Of a DNA stretch of 64,000 nt, positions 39,401 through 51,400 are shown in pieces (the first letter of the stretch is position 1; each line of letters opens with the position of its first letter). The stretch covers positions 4,774,001 through 4,838,000 of the forward strand of contig CM034140.1 of the NCBI GenBank assembly GCA_019914995.1, written 5' to 3'. The notes beneath the pieces were generated by a model that had not been told where the DNA came from, made no database searches, and worked only from the letters and a program-made list of their open reading frames with translations. The translations under genes were made by a program, and so were the position numbers. Source of the stretch: Acanthochlamys bracteata (lineage: Eukaryota > Streptophyta > Magnoliopsida > Pandanales > Velloziaceae).

Positions 39401-42400
39401 TGCTTGGAGCTCTAAATGGTGTTCTTGGTCCAATTAAGGTGCTTCGAAATTTTGAAGATTACAAATTTCATATTTCTAAGTTGTCTAGTTAGATAAGTTG
39501 GAGTACTAAATAGTTACGCCTGAATTTTCAGGCTTATGCTTCAGAGGTTTGTCTTGTACAACACGAAGCTCTTGGATTATCACTAGTAAGAGAATATTTT
39601 GCATTGTTTACTCCATTTCACAGTTCAGGATAATGACTCATAAAGCACAATCTAAATTCAGTTCAATTCAGCTTGGGCTATAGGATTGATTATCGGTCCA
39701 GCTATTGGGGGTTACTTCGCACAGGTAAATTTGTTCCATTTTTCTTTTCTTTCTTTTTTTTTTTTTTTGAGTAATTTGCACAGGTAATGATAGCTTGCTG
39801 AAACTAATCCACGCTTGATGAATATTTAAATTGATATATTAGCAATCACAAGCAGGCTGATATCAGTCTGTAGCTGAAAGCCTTCAGTATCTAGTGCAAC
39901 TTAAATATCAATGAGTGAGGCAGCTTGTTTGCATCATGTTGCCCATAAAAGAAAAATATTTTGCTAAGATTTTGCTCAATTGAAGATCCCGAGTCTTGCT
40001 TATTTGAAGGTAATTTTAGTAGTGGCTTTAATTATCAAAAAAGAATTCTCTTTGTCAAATGCCACTGTCAAAAACTTGGAGTGAAAAGCAATTGCTGACT
40101 CCTAAAGGCTATTATTGCGGATATGGAACGGTGCAGCAACATACAGACACAACTTAACCTCTACAGTGACCAATAGGAACATCTTGCTAAGACGTTGAGA
40201 ACATTTAAGTACTAGGAAGTAATCAAGTAGGACATAGGTGAGGTACTTACATTAATCTGTGTTGCCTAGAAATTTAGCTCCATTCAGTTTGATTGAGTTT
40301 CTTATGTTGTCCTGGACTTTGACATTTAGCTCTAATGCAAAACAAAATTGCTTTCGCTGCATTATACACACTTTTTGCTAAATGCTTTTGGCTAAACTTT
40401 GTACCAGCCTGCTGAGAATTTTCCAAGTGTAATTTCTGAGAAATCAGTGTTTGGGAGGTATGCAAAAGTACGCAGTATATTTAGACCAGTTTCATTTAGT
40501 TTCTGGTTCATTTAACACTTCTTACCTTTCAGGTTCCCATACTTCCTGCCTGTTTATTTGCTGTTATTGTACTCGTAACAACAGTTAGTTGGCTTCCGGT
40601 GAGTTGAGCCTTCTTTTCTAAATCTTTGTAGCTCATTATTTAACAAGTCTTAAGTCATTTCTCAATTCCTGTACCTTCAATTAAGTGAGATTTTCGTAGT
40701 ACTTCTATCTTAACATTCATGTACTGAGAAACTCGATTTCAGTGGATAATTTCTGTATATGCATGGCCTAAGGCACTGGTGAAATTTGCATTCTATTAGG
40801 AAACATTGCACATGCATAAGAAAGCCAAAATAAATAATGGTATGATAGAAGCTTTGGAGGCGGAAGAAGAGAACAATGGAAAGGATGGAGAAGATTCAGA
40901 TGCTGAGGGTAGCCTATGGAAGAACTGGACACTAATGTCAACAATCATTGTTTATTGTATCTTCTCTTTTCATGATATGGCCTACACAGAGGTAATCTTC
41001 TTCACATAAAATGCACGTTTTCCTGTATCATATTTTAGAACGATCTTCTCTTTAATGAAGAGGATGATGTCTATCAGCAGTAGAGCATATTAAATTCTGC
41101 CATACATCGACTTGTTGTTTGGTTCTTGTCAAGCATCTTTTATCTCATCCAACATATATGGAAGCCCTTGAATTTTGGATGTAAGATTGAGATTATTAAG
41201 AATTAATCTTTTCGGTTTTATTGGACTAATGATTGTCTATTTTATCAAAGAATATGTTGACTCTGTAGTTAAATACAATACCCTCTTATTCGAATAAGAT
41301 CCTATGTTTTGTATTAAAGAACATTGCTAAGCGCTTGTTGTTTCATCTTTCAAACTTATTTCATACCTATCCACATTTGATTAAAAATTCACTTTGTTCT
41401 TCTAAGGTTTTTCCATTGTGGTCTGAAAGTGATAAGAAGTATGGGGGATTGAATTTTTCATCTCAGAATGTTGGAACAGTTCTTACTGTTTCAGGTAATA
41501 TGACGGACTATTTTATCTAAAAGCAGTACAATAAAAAGGTTTTTTTTCTTATACATCTTTTCACATTGAGTGAAAGTACTTGCATGTGAAGAGCTCGATC
41601 CTTTGCCTTGTTTTGAAATAAAGGGATAAAGAATAACTCTGCTTCTTATTCCATATGCAAAATAGCTGAAGGATCTGAAGCTTTATTAACACGTTCTCTG
41701 TCAGTTACACACCAAAGGTTTATTTGAATATTTTATTTTATTTTGTACTTTTAGACTTTTCCTTTCATGAAAAAACTAGAGCTTAGGTCTCACTCATTTA
41801 AATGTTAAAGAAAAGGTCATTTAGGAATTTGAAATTAGGAATCTTAAGTTATTAGCTGGATTATACTCTAGCGTGAAATTTTCACATTTAATTGGGTAAG
41901 GCTTAGTGATCGACTGTTGATACTTGAGTGTGAAATTTCATCTAAATTAATCTCTTTTCTTCTCCACTCTGACCCTAGATTGTTAACTTATTGGTTACTT
42001 CTTTTACAACAGGCTGTGCCGTTCTAATCTTCCAAGTGCTCATATATCCCGCAATCAATAAAGCACTTGGAACTGTCCTTACATGCCGTGTTGCAGCGGT
42101 TTGTTTTCTAACATTTCTTCTTTATATGCTCTGTTTCATATAGAGCTCAATGCTCGAGGTGTTAGCCTTATAGTTTATAAACTTTTCCATTTCTTATTTG
42201 CAGGTGCTAGCCATTCCATTGCTTTCTACTTATCCGTTCATGGCTAAGCTGTCAACAGGACTGAGTCTTCAACTTATAATAAATTGTGCATCACTGTTGA
42301 AAAATATTCTCGCTGTAAGTTATATAAAGCTCATAGGAAAAGTTTGTAGCCTTTTGTTTTCAGAAATAGAGATTTATCATAAAATAACAACTCTCAACCA

Positions 42401-44028
42401 TGATTTGATCCGTGCATACTACTATTTTATTTTCTTTTGAAAGTAACTTATGCAAGAAGTGACATGATTGTTTCCCAAGTGAACATTCCGTAATGAATCT
42501 ATTAGCAAATAACACACTTAAGAGTATTTTATAAGAAAATAGAGAACAAGTCCTGTTGCTTTTATAAATAAACGTATACATTGATTCAGTAGGTCACTTG
42601 ATTTAGAACATTTTCTCTTTTATGAGATATATTACAATTTGTAGATTCAATTCAAACATTGCATTGTGAGATATTCTAACTATGTAATTCTTCTACTCTA
42701 AATCAGACTTCTATTATTACTGGGACATTCATACTGCAAAATAACGCTACGGTAAGGATTCTATTTTTCTCTATCACTCTTTCTTGTCTGGTGGAATTTG
42801 CTTGCAATTTCTGCTCGAGTACGGTGATAGATAAAGTGAATGGACTTGAGCGTACTACTTAATGTGGGCATTAACTGACCCAACTTTTAATAACTATTAT
42901 GATAGTCTGAAAGGCAAAGAGGAGCGGCAAATGGCATCTCCATGACCCTTATGTCCTTCTGCAAAGCTGTTGCTCCAGCAACTGCAACTGCAGGTGCAGT
43001 GTAAGTGTTCTTCAACTATAAGAAAAGTATAGGCATGTAAACTTCATGAAGTCATCAATTTGGTATCCATGCATACATACTATCAACGTAATGTAAAACA
43101 CCTTCCCTGTTAGGAGAAAAGCTTGTCTTTCTTCTTTCTTTAGGAGTTCAGTGGTTGGACATCTTTGATGTCATCTTAGAAAAGCAGAACTTTTATCTCT
43201 TACTATATAGAGTATTTAGCAATCTCCAGTATTTCCGTTTCTTTGTTTTATAGATTACGTTGAGTTCAGAAAGCTTAGGTTGTAGCCCTGTGGAAAATTA
43301 AATTTCTTGTCTTAAATGAGTCTTGGTTTTAAGAAAAACAAAGGCTTTACTAAAGTACTGTTTTCCAAAAGATAATGGATTTTAAATTTAAAATCAGATT
43401 GAATGCAGCATTTTGGAGAAAATTAAATTGTGAAAATTTATTTATGCTGGTAATAGTTTGACATTTACTTTGTTCTCTGAGTATTAGCGTTGGTAGACGT
43501 TTTTATTATGAAAGCCCTTGAAATATAAATTGTCGCCAGTATTCACTGTCCTAGTTAATCTATGGCATAAAAGTTTCTACAAAGTTATTATTGTAGTATG
43601 GTGTATTTCATCAAATTTCTTTCGGCATCTTTTCATGTATCAACCCACATGGAGTTATTCATTCTTTATGACAATCATCTACTATCAGCGATATGCAGAG
43701 AAAAAAAGAAGAAGAAATAACTAAGTTTATTTTTTCTCTCCAGACTTTCATGGGCTCAAAAGCGTCAAAACACTGCCTTTCTTCCAGGTAAGGCATACAA
43801 AACATTATTGTCATTAATTGGCAGATATCATAAAAACTTTGTCTCTAAAATATTTATATTTTACATGATTATTTATTATTATGGGGAAAATGCCTTCACA
43901 ACTTGACAGTAGTGGTTGTTTTTTGTTCTTAAACAGGTGATCATATGCTCTTCTTTCTCCTGAATGTGGTTGAGTTCACTGGGTTTCTATCAACATTCAA
44001 TCCCTTTCTAAGACTAGCTCAAAAGTAG
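36461..44028 (+). CDS. ZIFL-type major facilitator (zinc-induced facilitator-like), with missing block and one-base frameshift
   Basis: ZIF/ZIFL proteins are 12-helix MFS exporters of the tonoplast or plasma membrane that affect zinc, potassium and auxin handling. Exons: 36461-36611, 39001-39041, 39157-39221, 39336-39438, 39532-39585, 39662-39724, 40408-40457, 40533-40598, 40800-40991, 41407-41494, 42013-42098, 42204-42314, 42707-42751, 42906-43000, 43744-43787, 43937-44028. Family marks: N-terminal DDCPGCK; LPTSSLFPFVYFM (helix 1); the MFS motif MVADRYGRKP; AWAIGLIIGPAIGG; acidic central loop (EALEAEEENNG); LWKNWTLMSTIIVYC; RQRGAANGISMT; C-terminal NPFLRLA. Two defects: FVYFM is followed directly by LLCMVADRYGRK, skipping about 36 residues including helix 2; and exon 8 needs one extra T near 40551 to read FPYFLP-CLFAVIVLVTTVSWLP. 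As written it hits a stop after RFPYFLPVYLLLLYS. Confidence 0.93.
37582..37818. repeat. AT-rich MITE-like repeat (family M), copy in ZIFL intron 1
   Basis: Best-preserved ends of the family: left 'aggggttgcttgggatcg', right 'gcaatccaaacaggacct'. The reverse complement of the right end, aggtcctgtttggattgc, is an imperfect terminal inverted repeat. Core 'aaaatactgcagaaagttt' and 'attgaaaaa' present. About 237 bp. Confidence 0.7.
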
Positions 44029-45680
44029 AAAGCAACAGAGTTTTATTGGTCTGGCAGTGCCTAGTTACGAAGTTGAAGATTGACATACTTAAAAAAGCTG
44101 CAACTAGTCATAGTCTGCTCAAACAACCTGCTTTCAATTCAGACCTGCCAGTGCTGGATATAGAAGCAAGTTATCTCCTACACCTGTTATTCTCGAATGT
44201 GTTATTGTGTTGTTATTTTATGGGCACTGCTTTCTTTAAGTGCAAGGCAAGTGTTTTAGTATATTAAGGCAAGTGTTTCTGAATCTAATGACACAAGTTG
44301 CCCGAAAAATGTCATAGATTATGTAATATCTTTATTCATAATAATTGAAGATACCTTTGTGTTTTTATAAGTAATTCTTTATTCAATATAATAAAGGTGG
44401 AGACGGTTTAGCTTCTGAGGCTAGTCTATAGAATAAATTGGCCACTTGTATAGTTGTTCTTGTATTTTATCCTTTCATGACATGAATTACATAGTCGCAG
44501 AAAATAAATCAAATTCATATTCTTTTTAAGCATGCGAAATTATTGAGTAAACGAAAAGGATGGTACACGCACGTTCACCTTTTCAATCAGAAAGATGGAA
44601 AAGAGTTGAACAGTTATTGGCTGTACCTGCTCACAATAAAAAACCTCAAATTAAGCGTCGAACATCTGGTTTGCCGTAGACGGTGTATGCTAGTTCATGA
44701 ATTGCTTGCTGAATTGCAGTTGTAGCTGGGTTTCTTAGCCTCCGGTTATGCTCGTACCGGTCCTAGCCTGCACTGCTTCGCCATAGATTATGTGTTGATG
44801 CAGATGGTTATTCTCAAGTATCGACCACAGTACTTGTTATGAATACGCTGTGGTGCTTCTCCTGTAGGTATCTCCCAGGGGCATCAAGATGTTTCATCAG
44901 CAACCTCTCAGCCATCACAAGATCCTGAAAGCAATAAATCAAATAAGGTACTGAGATAAATCATAGAAAAGCTCATATTTTGATGAGTTTTGCGGATTCA
45001 GGAAAGTTGGAAAAATACTCTTTGTTTTGGGTGTAAGAGAATATGTCCTATAATAAATAAAAGAATTCGCAAGACGATTTGGTTTATGATTACTAGGAAA
45101 TGATTTATAATCTCTGCAGCTGTTTAGAGCTAGTTGGTGTTACTGAACTATGAGGGTTTCTCTAAAACAAGAATACCTAATTAACATGGCAACTAATCTC
45201 CTGCTTTCCAAGTCCGGCCGAATGCGAACTAGCATGTTTCTTTCAAAATTGCTTCTATATGACTCGGTTGATTCCGGTCGAATCCTTACACACCAACTGG
45301 TTCAATCCCTGTTAAAGAGTGACTTGTCTTGGAGTTGTTGAGACGAAACGAAATTGCCAAACAAGCTCTTGAAAATTTTGCCAATTCGGGTTCCCAGTGG
45401 GTGCACCCAGGTTGCTCCCAGGTGCAAAATTCTGCATCCGGATGGTTTTGTCTAGCGCTCGAATTTTTGGGATTCGTAATGCTAGCAACCTTCATAGCCG
45501 ACGTAAGCGTGATCCATCCATCTCCTGCGCCTGCATAAGCTCAGTTCTCGTTGGTCATGATCTCCATTTGCTGGATTGGTGCCGTTCGTATCAAGTACCA
45601 AGCACGTGTGACAATTTTGGTCTCCCGCTCACGCCCGCGATTCTTTCCTTTTCTCTTTCTAGTGTGTATTTGAAATTGTT
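44029..45680. other. Region downstream of the ZIFL gene with an exon-like segment
   Basis: Probable 3' UTR to about 44360. At 44868-44942 a segment open on both strands is flanked by splice-like signals in both directions: plus, cctgtag|GTATCTCCC to AATAAG|GTACTG, encoding GISQGHQDVSSATSQPSQ...; minus, TTTCAG|GATCTTGTGATG, encoding DLVMAERLLMKHLDAPGRYL.... I recognise neither. ORFs at 45286-45690 on both strands overlap and have no domain. Confidence 0.3.
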
Positions 45681-45910
45681 TATAAAATAGAATTTTTTTA
45701 AATTAGAACGTATTTTTATTTTTTTTTAAAAACGAGATTTATTTTTTTATTTTTAAATAAATAATAAAAATATGCAATAAAAAAATCTCAATACGTAAAA
45801 TTTTTCTATACTATCTAAATTTTTAAATAAATTTTCTAAATATTTATAAAATATGTACTGAAAAACGTAAAATAGAGAAAATTTGAAAAGTATTTTTTGA
45901 TATGCATTAT
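45680..45910. repeat. AT-rich MITE-like repeat (family M), copy
   Basis: Interior 'tacgtaaaatttttctatac', 'taaattttctaaatatttat' and 'gtactgaaaaacgtaaaata' follows the family order. Ends not clear. Confidence 0.55.
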
Positions 45911-47982
45911 TGCTAGTTAATCACTATTACTGTCTGCTATTGTGCTTAGCAGTTATTACTGGTATCTTTGTCTCTTGGTGAACCCACCGGTTACCAAATG
46001 ATAGTAATCAACACACTAAACACATAGACTCGAAGGTAACAAGCAATTGCATAAATAGTAGGGAGCACGAAGTAGTAGAGAGAGATTGTACCAATATATG
46101 TGGAAATGCATAGCGGTGGATCTTAATTGGTGTATTTCAATCGTCCTACTATCATTGACGTTTGGGGTATAGGGTGCCGCTTTTTCCTTTTTTTATGCCG
46201 TATTTGTGTGTTTACAAGAGGGCTATAAGAATTAATCTTGTTTGTCCAATAAAATCAAATCAAATCAAATCATTGGAATCAAATAAAAAAAAATATTTGT
46301 AATATGATAAGATTAAGCTTGAGTTTGCAATGTAACAGAGTAAAAATAGAAGATACATAGGTAAATAAAAAAAAAATTAATTCTTCTATGTCTCTGCCGA
46401 TAGAACTAGTACATTTATATACCTAGATAAAAAGACACAAAATCAACATAATATTTTTCATGTAAATTTGCAAATAGGTGGCTAGAAAAGGAAGAGACGG
46501 TAATGACTAAAAAAGAGTGTTGTATTTAAGGACCCAATTGCTTGAGCCTTGAGGTCTTTGTCCCTGCCGCATTGCTGGGAGTCGACCAAGGACAATATTT
46601 TAGATTTCGTTTAGGAGACGCGCCTGCTCGTAATCTGGTTGTTATTGGTGCATTCACTCCTTTTGCTTGAGTAGCAATCGTAACATAATATGCCACGGAA
46701 GCTCGAGTGACACCACTTAGTATTTGAACTAATAATAAACTATTGACGGAACAAGAGTGTTGCAGAGAGTGTTGGGAAATAAAAACTACAAAACGATCTA
46801 GAAACAAAAGAAAACTATGACAACGTTGCTAAAGCCACTGCTTTCTATGGCAACGATGATATGAAAACTTGTTTGGAGCTTTGGAGCAACTGCTCATTAT
46901 TATGATTTTACTTGTAATAATTGTGTAGTTGTTCGAACCTGCTACAATTAAAAGTTCTATAACAAATGAACTAGCTAACAGCCAATGCCTTCAAAGAGAT
47001 ACTTTAAAATGTACAATTACATAACGTCACTTGGTATTTTATCCGGTGCCTATAAATGTATCATAATTTAATATAAATAGGTCGTAGTTTAATCCAGAGC
47101 AAATCATAGATTATTGATAAAACATTAGGACATACAGAAGGATGCTAATATCTACCTATTTTAAAACACAGAAGATACCGAAAGATTTATTAGTTGGTAC
47201 TGTGGTGTTTTGAAGGCTAACGGTAGTTGTCAAGAAATAATTGAGAAGGCTTTTGTGCTGACTCTTACTTGGCTCCACCAACTTCACGTGTATTGTCGCT
47301 AATAATCACCACTTAAAGCTACTATAATCATTAGTATATGATTTGGATTTTAGAAATTTGAGCAATTAATATGACAATTTGCAATAGTAGCATGTTTTAA
47401 TACTACATTGTACGTACCAACAGTTGCTTTCCAAGATGGCGTACTTTATAGTTCAAAAATTAACGAAGTGTCTACTGTCATGTATGAACACATACTTCAA
47501 TTAGTTACAATTGCATCTATAATGCGAAATCTGGTAAGATTTTTGAAAATTCTTTACATGAAATTTCAACTCTTTATATAAAAATTTGTGGGAACTTGAA
47601 AGATTTTACGAACCAAACACTATTGCTACAATATATTGAAAGAAAATTCATTTGTCTCTAACAATCTGTTTAGATATAAAAATAATAAATAATAATAAAA
47701 TTAAATAAAAATATATTATTTGAATAGAGATAAGAATAAGAGTAATAATTTATCTTATTTTTTTGAATATATTAATAGGATTAATAAAAAATATATATAA
47801 TTCTTATTTGATAATTAAGAAGTAAATAAAAATAATTTTTAAAAAAGATTGAAGTATTTTTTTAAATTCTATTTAATATAATTAGTTTGATCAAACTCGT
47901 CTTCTCTACAACGCTGCTCGTCTCTCCGTCCAAATCCAATAACTTACTCGTCTCCGGTTGAACCTTCTGAGTGTCGATCTGG
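45911..47982. other. Intergenic region, no gene assigned
   Basis: Contains a minus-strand 93-residue ORF (46807-46526) with 'LVQILSGVTRASVAYYVTIATQ', faintly like a plant cystatin core but lacking the QxVxG loop and too weak to call. 47660-47860 is AT-rich and family M-like. Otherwise nothing recognised. Confidence 0.35.
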
Positions 47983-48128
47983 GTATCGATCTCTAGTTTC
48001 TGTTCATCAAAAACTTCTTTCAATCTCTTTGCGGAGTCAGACACAGAAGAGATAGCTGAAGATATCTACGCCATGACTAGAAAACTCCCCTGCCGACGGC
48101 CCAAGAAATTACCTCCAATCGTGTTGGC
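47983..48128 (+). pseudogene. Orphan exon of a DUF1639-family protein
   Basis: In one plus frame this reads ...NLFAESDTEEIAEDIYAM followed by TRKLPCRRPKKLPPIVL and then a splice donor GC|GTGAGT at 48129. DUF1639 is a plant-specific domain of unknown function with the signature 'EEIEEDFxAMTGxxPPRRPKKRPRIVQ', which this matches closely. The next expected block (LDxLFPGLWL) is not found downstream before or after the Copia insertion. Upstream the frame meets stops at 47959. It therefore looks like a single surviving exon, or a gene whose rest was lost to insertions. The opposite-strand 60-residue ORF is its shadow. Confidence 0.62.
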
Positions 48129-48439
48129 GTGAGTCAACAATATATTATTCTAAATATTTTTTCTTATAATTATATTTTAAATTTCTTTATTTATTTAGTT
48201 TTATAAAGAGTATATATATATGTAGTTGTATTGAATGATATGAATAAGATTGAAAGAGTTTTTCATTTTGGTACTTGAGCAAAACTCTAGATCTGCTCGC
48301 CGTCGTCGTGAAGAAAACGACTGCGATGACCAGATTCCGACCAAATTATCCGTTGCGATCGTGTAGGTACGATTACAACGGTTAGAAATTTCGACCAGAA
48401 CAAATTTGGCAATTTAACTGGACTAGATCTACAACAAAA

Positions 48440-51400
48440 AAAATATATATGTTTGCCGCTGTCTCTGCCGCCGACGCTTCCACTGCCACTGAAGCTTCCG
48501 CTACCGCTGTTTCTTACAACCGATCGCCGCCACCTATCCGCCAGATCCACTGCTCTCCCGATCAATTCGAGCCTTCTACCGCCGATCGCCGCCACCTATC
48601 CGCCAGATCCACTGCTCTCCCGATCAATTCGAGCCTTCTACCGCCGATCGCCGCCACCTATCCGCCAGATCCACTGCTCTCCCGATCAATTCGAGCCTTC
48701 TACCGTCGATCACCGCTGCCAGCCCGCTCTATTGCCGCTGCCAACACGTTCGACGCCGCCGCTAGCCCGCTCGATTCTAGCTTTTAGAATCCGCCGCCTG
48801 TTCGATAGATCGCTCGCTCTCGCCGGTCGATCGCCACCGTCTGCTTCATTGATCACCGTCACCACTAGTCGTGCCCGACACGACCCAACAGAATCGACCC
48901 GACCCAACAGAACCGGCCCGATCCGAACCGGCCCGGTCCGACAGGGAAAAAAAAAGAGGAAATTTTATGAAAAGTTCAAGTACTCTCTCTCCAGTTGCTT
49001 CAATGACTACTTCTATTTTTAACATATAAGGTGATTCATCCTATACTATCAGTGTTAAGTTAAATGACTCGAATTATTCTCTTTGGTCTCAAATTGTTGA
49101 GATGTATATTGCTGGAAAGAATAAGATAGGATATTTAACTGGAAAAATAGCACGACATCAAGAGACTGATCCTACTTATGCCCGATAGAAAACTGACAAT
49201 GCTATCGTCAAAAAATGGTTGATCAACTCCATAGAACTAGCTTTTTATTCGGCTTCCCACTACTAGAGATGTTTGGACTGCTGTGTTTAAAACTTACTAT
49301 GATAATTCTGACATATTTCAAATTTATAAATTAACATGCAGGGCATTTAAATTGAAGCAAAGAGGAAGGCCCGTTACGGCCTACTATGCAAAATTGCAGA
49401 GCATATGGCAAGAATTGAATTTCTGCAATCCAATTAGGATGTGTTTTGCTAATGATATACTAACTCGACAACAGGAGATTGAGAGGGAACGTGTCTATGT
49501 TTTTTTGGCTGGGCTTGATTATACACTTAATAAATCTCGCAATGATCTACTAGGAACAGATGCCTTCCCTGGGTTAGAAGCATCTTATAACTATATTCGT
49601 CGTTAGGAGCAACGATGAGTAGTTATGATGGATTTTAACGACATTGAAGTTATTGCTACTTTAGCTTCCAAAAATGTTAGATCCCAAGTGAAGCAAAAAG
49701 TATAAGAAAGACAGTGTTCTCATTGTGGTAAAGTTAGGAATACTCAAAATTCATGCTTTCAGTTAGTTGGTTATCCTGATTGGTGGGAGGAACAGAAGAA
49801 GAAACAAAACAAAAAGATCTCTACTGTAGCGTCTGGAGTTGCAGGCCTCACATTAGCTGATAGTTCATCTTGTACATCATCGACTGCTCCTTCACCAGTT
49901 CTATTTTTGGTGTTGCTAGTTAATTCAGATTCTCCAATTTTAGATAATCAAAGCTTTGCCTTTATTGTTTTAGATTCACTATGGGATATAGGATGGATTT
50001 TAGATTCTAGAGATATGGATCATATGACATTCGATTCGAAATTTTTCCACACTGTAAGTGCTCCAGCTAGAAAAAATATGTGACATATGCCAATGGAGAG
50101 AGTTATCCAGTGGCAGGTACTGGTATATATGGCATTATCATCTCTCTATAGAATTGCCTATTTGTTCCATCTATCTCATACAATCTTTTATCTATTAGAC
50201 AAGTTACTGAACCGTTGAACTGCATTGTTCTTATGTATCCTTGTTTTTACTTACTTCATGATATCCAGACAAAGGAGATAATTGAGCGTGATACTAAGAG
50301 AGGGAGTTTATACTATCTTGATGATATTAATTCAGGCAGAGTTTACAGTGCTCGTGGATCTGAAATTGATAAAAAAAGTAAAGTCTGACTTTGGTATCGC
50401 CGTCTAGGTCATATTTTTTTTGGTTATTTAAAACATTTACTACCATCTTTATTTTTCGGTCTCAAAGAGTCTGAGTTTCAGTGTGAAGTATGTATTCTTG
50501 CTAAAAGTCATCGAGTGTCGTATTTTTCTGTTATCAATAAAAAAACAACTCCTTTTGAGTTATTCTATTCGGATGTTTGGGGACCCTCTCTAGTTATGAC
50601 TTTTACTGGCATTAGCTGGTTTGTGACATTTGTAGATGATTGCACATGCATGATATGGATATATATTTTGAAAAATAAAAATGATATTAGTGATATTTTT
50701 GTGCGGTTTCATAAGATAATGCAGACATAATTTTCTCTTTCCATTCGAATTTTTCGCTCTCATAATGGAGGGGAGTATGTTAATACATATTTGAGTTCTT
50801 ACTTTCATCACCATGGTATTATTCACGAGACTTTTTGTCCACAAACACCATAACAAAATGGAGTGGCTAAAAGAAAAAATAACACATATTAGAAACCGCC
50901 CGTACTTTTTTGTTTGGATTTAATGTTCCAAAGCATTATTGGGTAGACGCAGTTCATTCTGCAGTTTATGTGATTAATCGCATGTCATTTAGAGTTCTGA
51001 ATTTTTGGACACCATTTGTTATATTTGTTACTATATTTTCTGTTCTCTCACTTCTAACTCGAATTTTTGGTTCTGTTATATTAGTACATTTGTAGAAAAC
51101 TTAAGGGTATAAATTAGATCCATATGCTTTAAGGTGTCTGTTTTTTGGTTATGGTTCTCACCAAAAAAGTTATCGGTGTTATCATCTTCCGACACGCCGT
51201 ACATTTATGACTATGGATTTGACTTTTCTAGAGTCGAAAATGTATTGTTAGATCGACATCATATTCAGAACTTCAGCGGGAGATAGAAGCTACGAAAGAT
51301 CTGAATTGACTTAATATTGAACTCAGCACACATAATGAGGAAGGTCGGATAAAATGTGTGAATCATGACTCGAGTCTAAAGGAGTTTGGAACTACTGAAC

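Noticed and set aside
46526..46807. Minus-strand 93-residue ORF with a faint cystatin-like 'QILSGV...YYVTIATQ'
   Set aside because: It lacks the QxVxG inhibitory loop and the LARFAV-type helix, and the remainder does not fit. Too weak to call.
47862..48044. Minus-strand 60-residue ORF MSDSAKRLKEVFDEQ...
   Set aside because: It overlaps the DUF1639-like plus frame, which has stronger family support and a splice donor.
48449..49022. Two overlapping plus ORFs (112 and 189 residues) before gag
   Set aside because: They are open mainly because the 62-bp GC-rich repeat contains no stops in any frame used; no conserved domain, and they lie in a retrotransposon leader.
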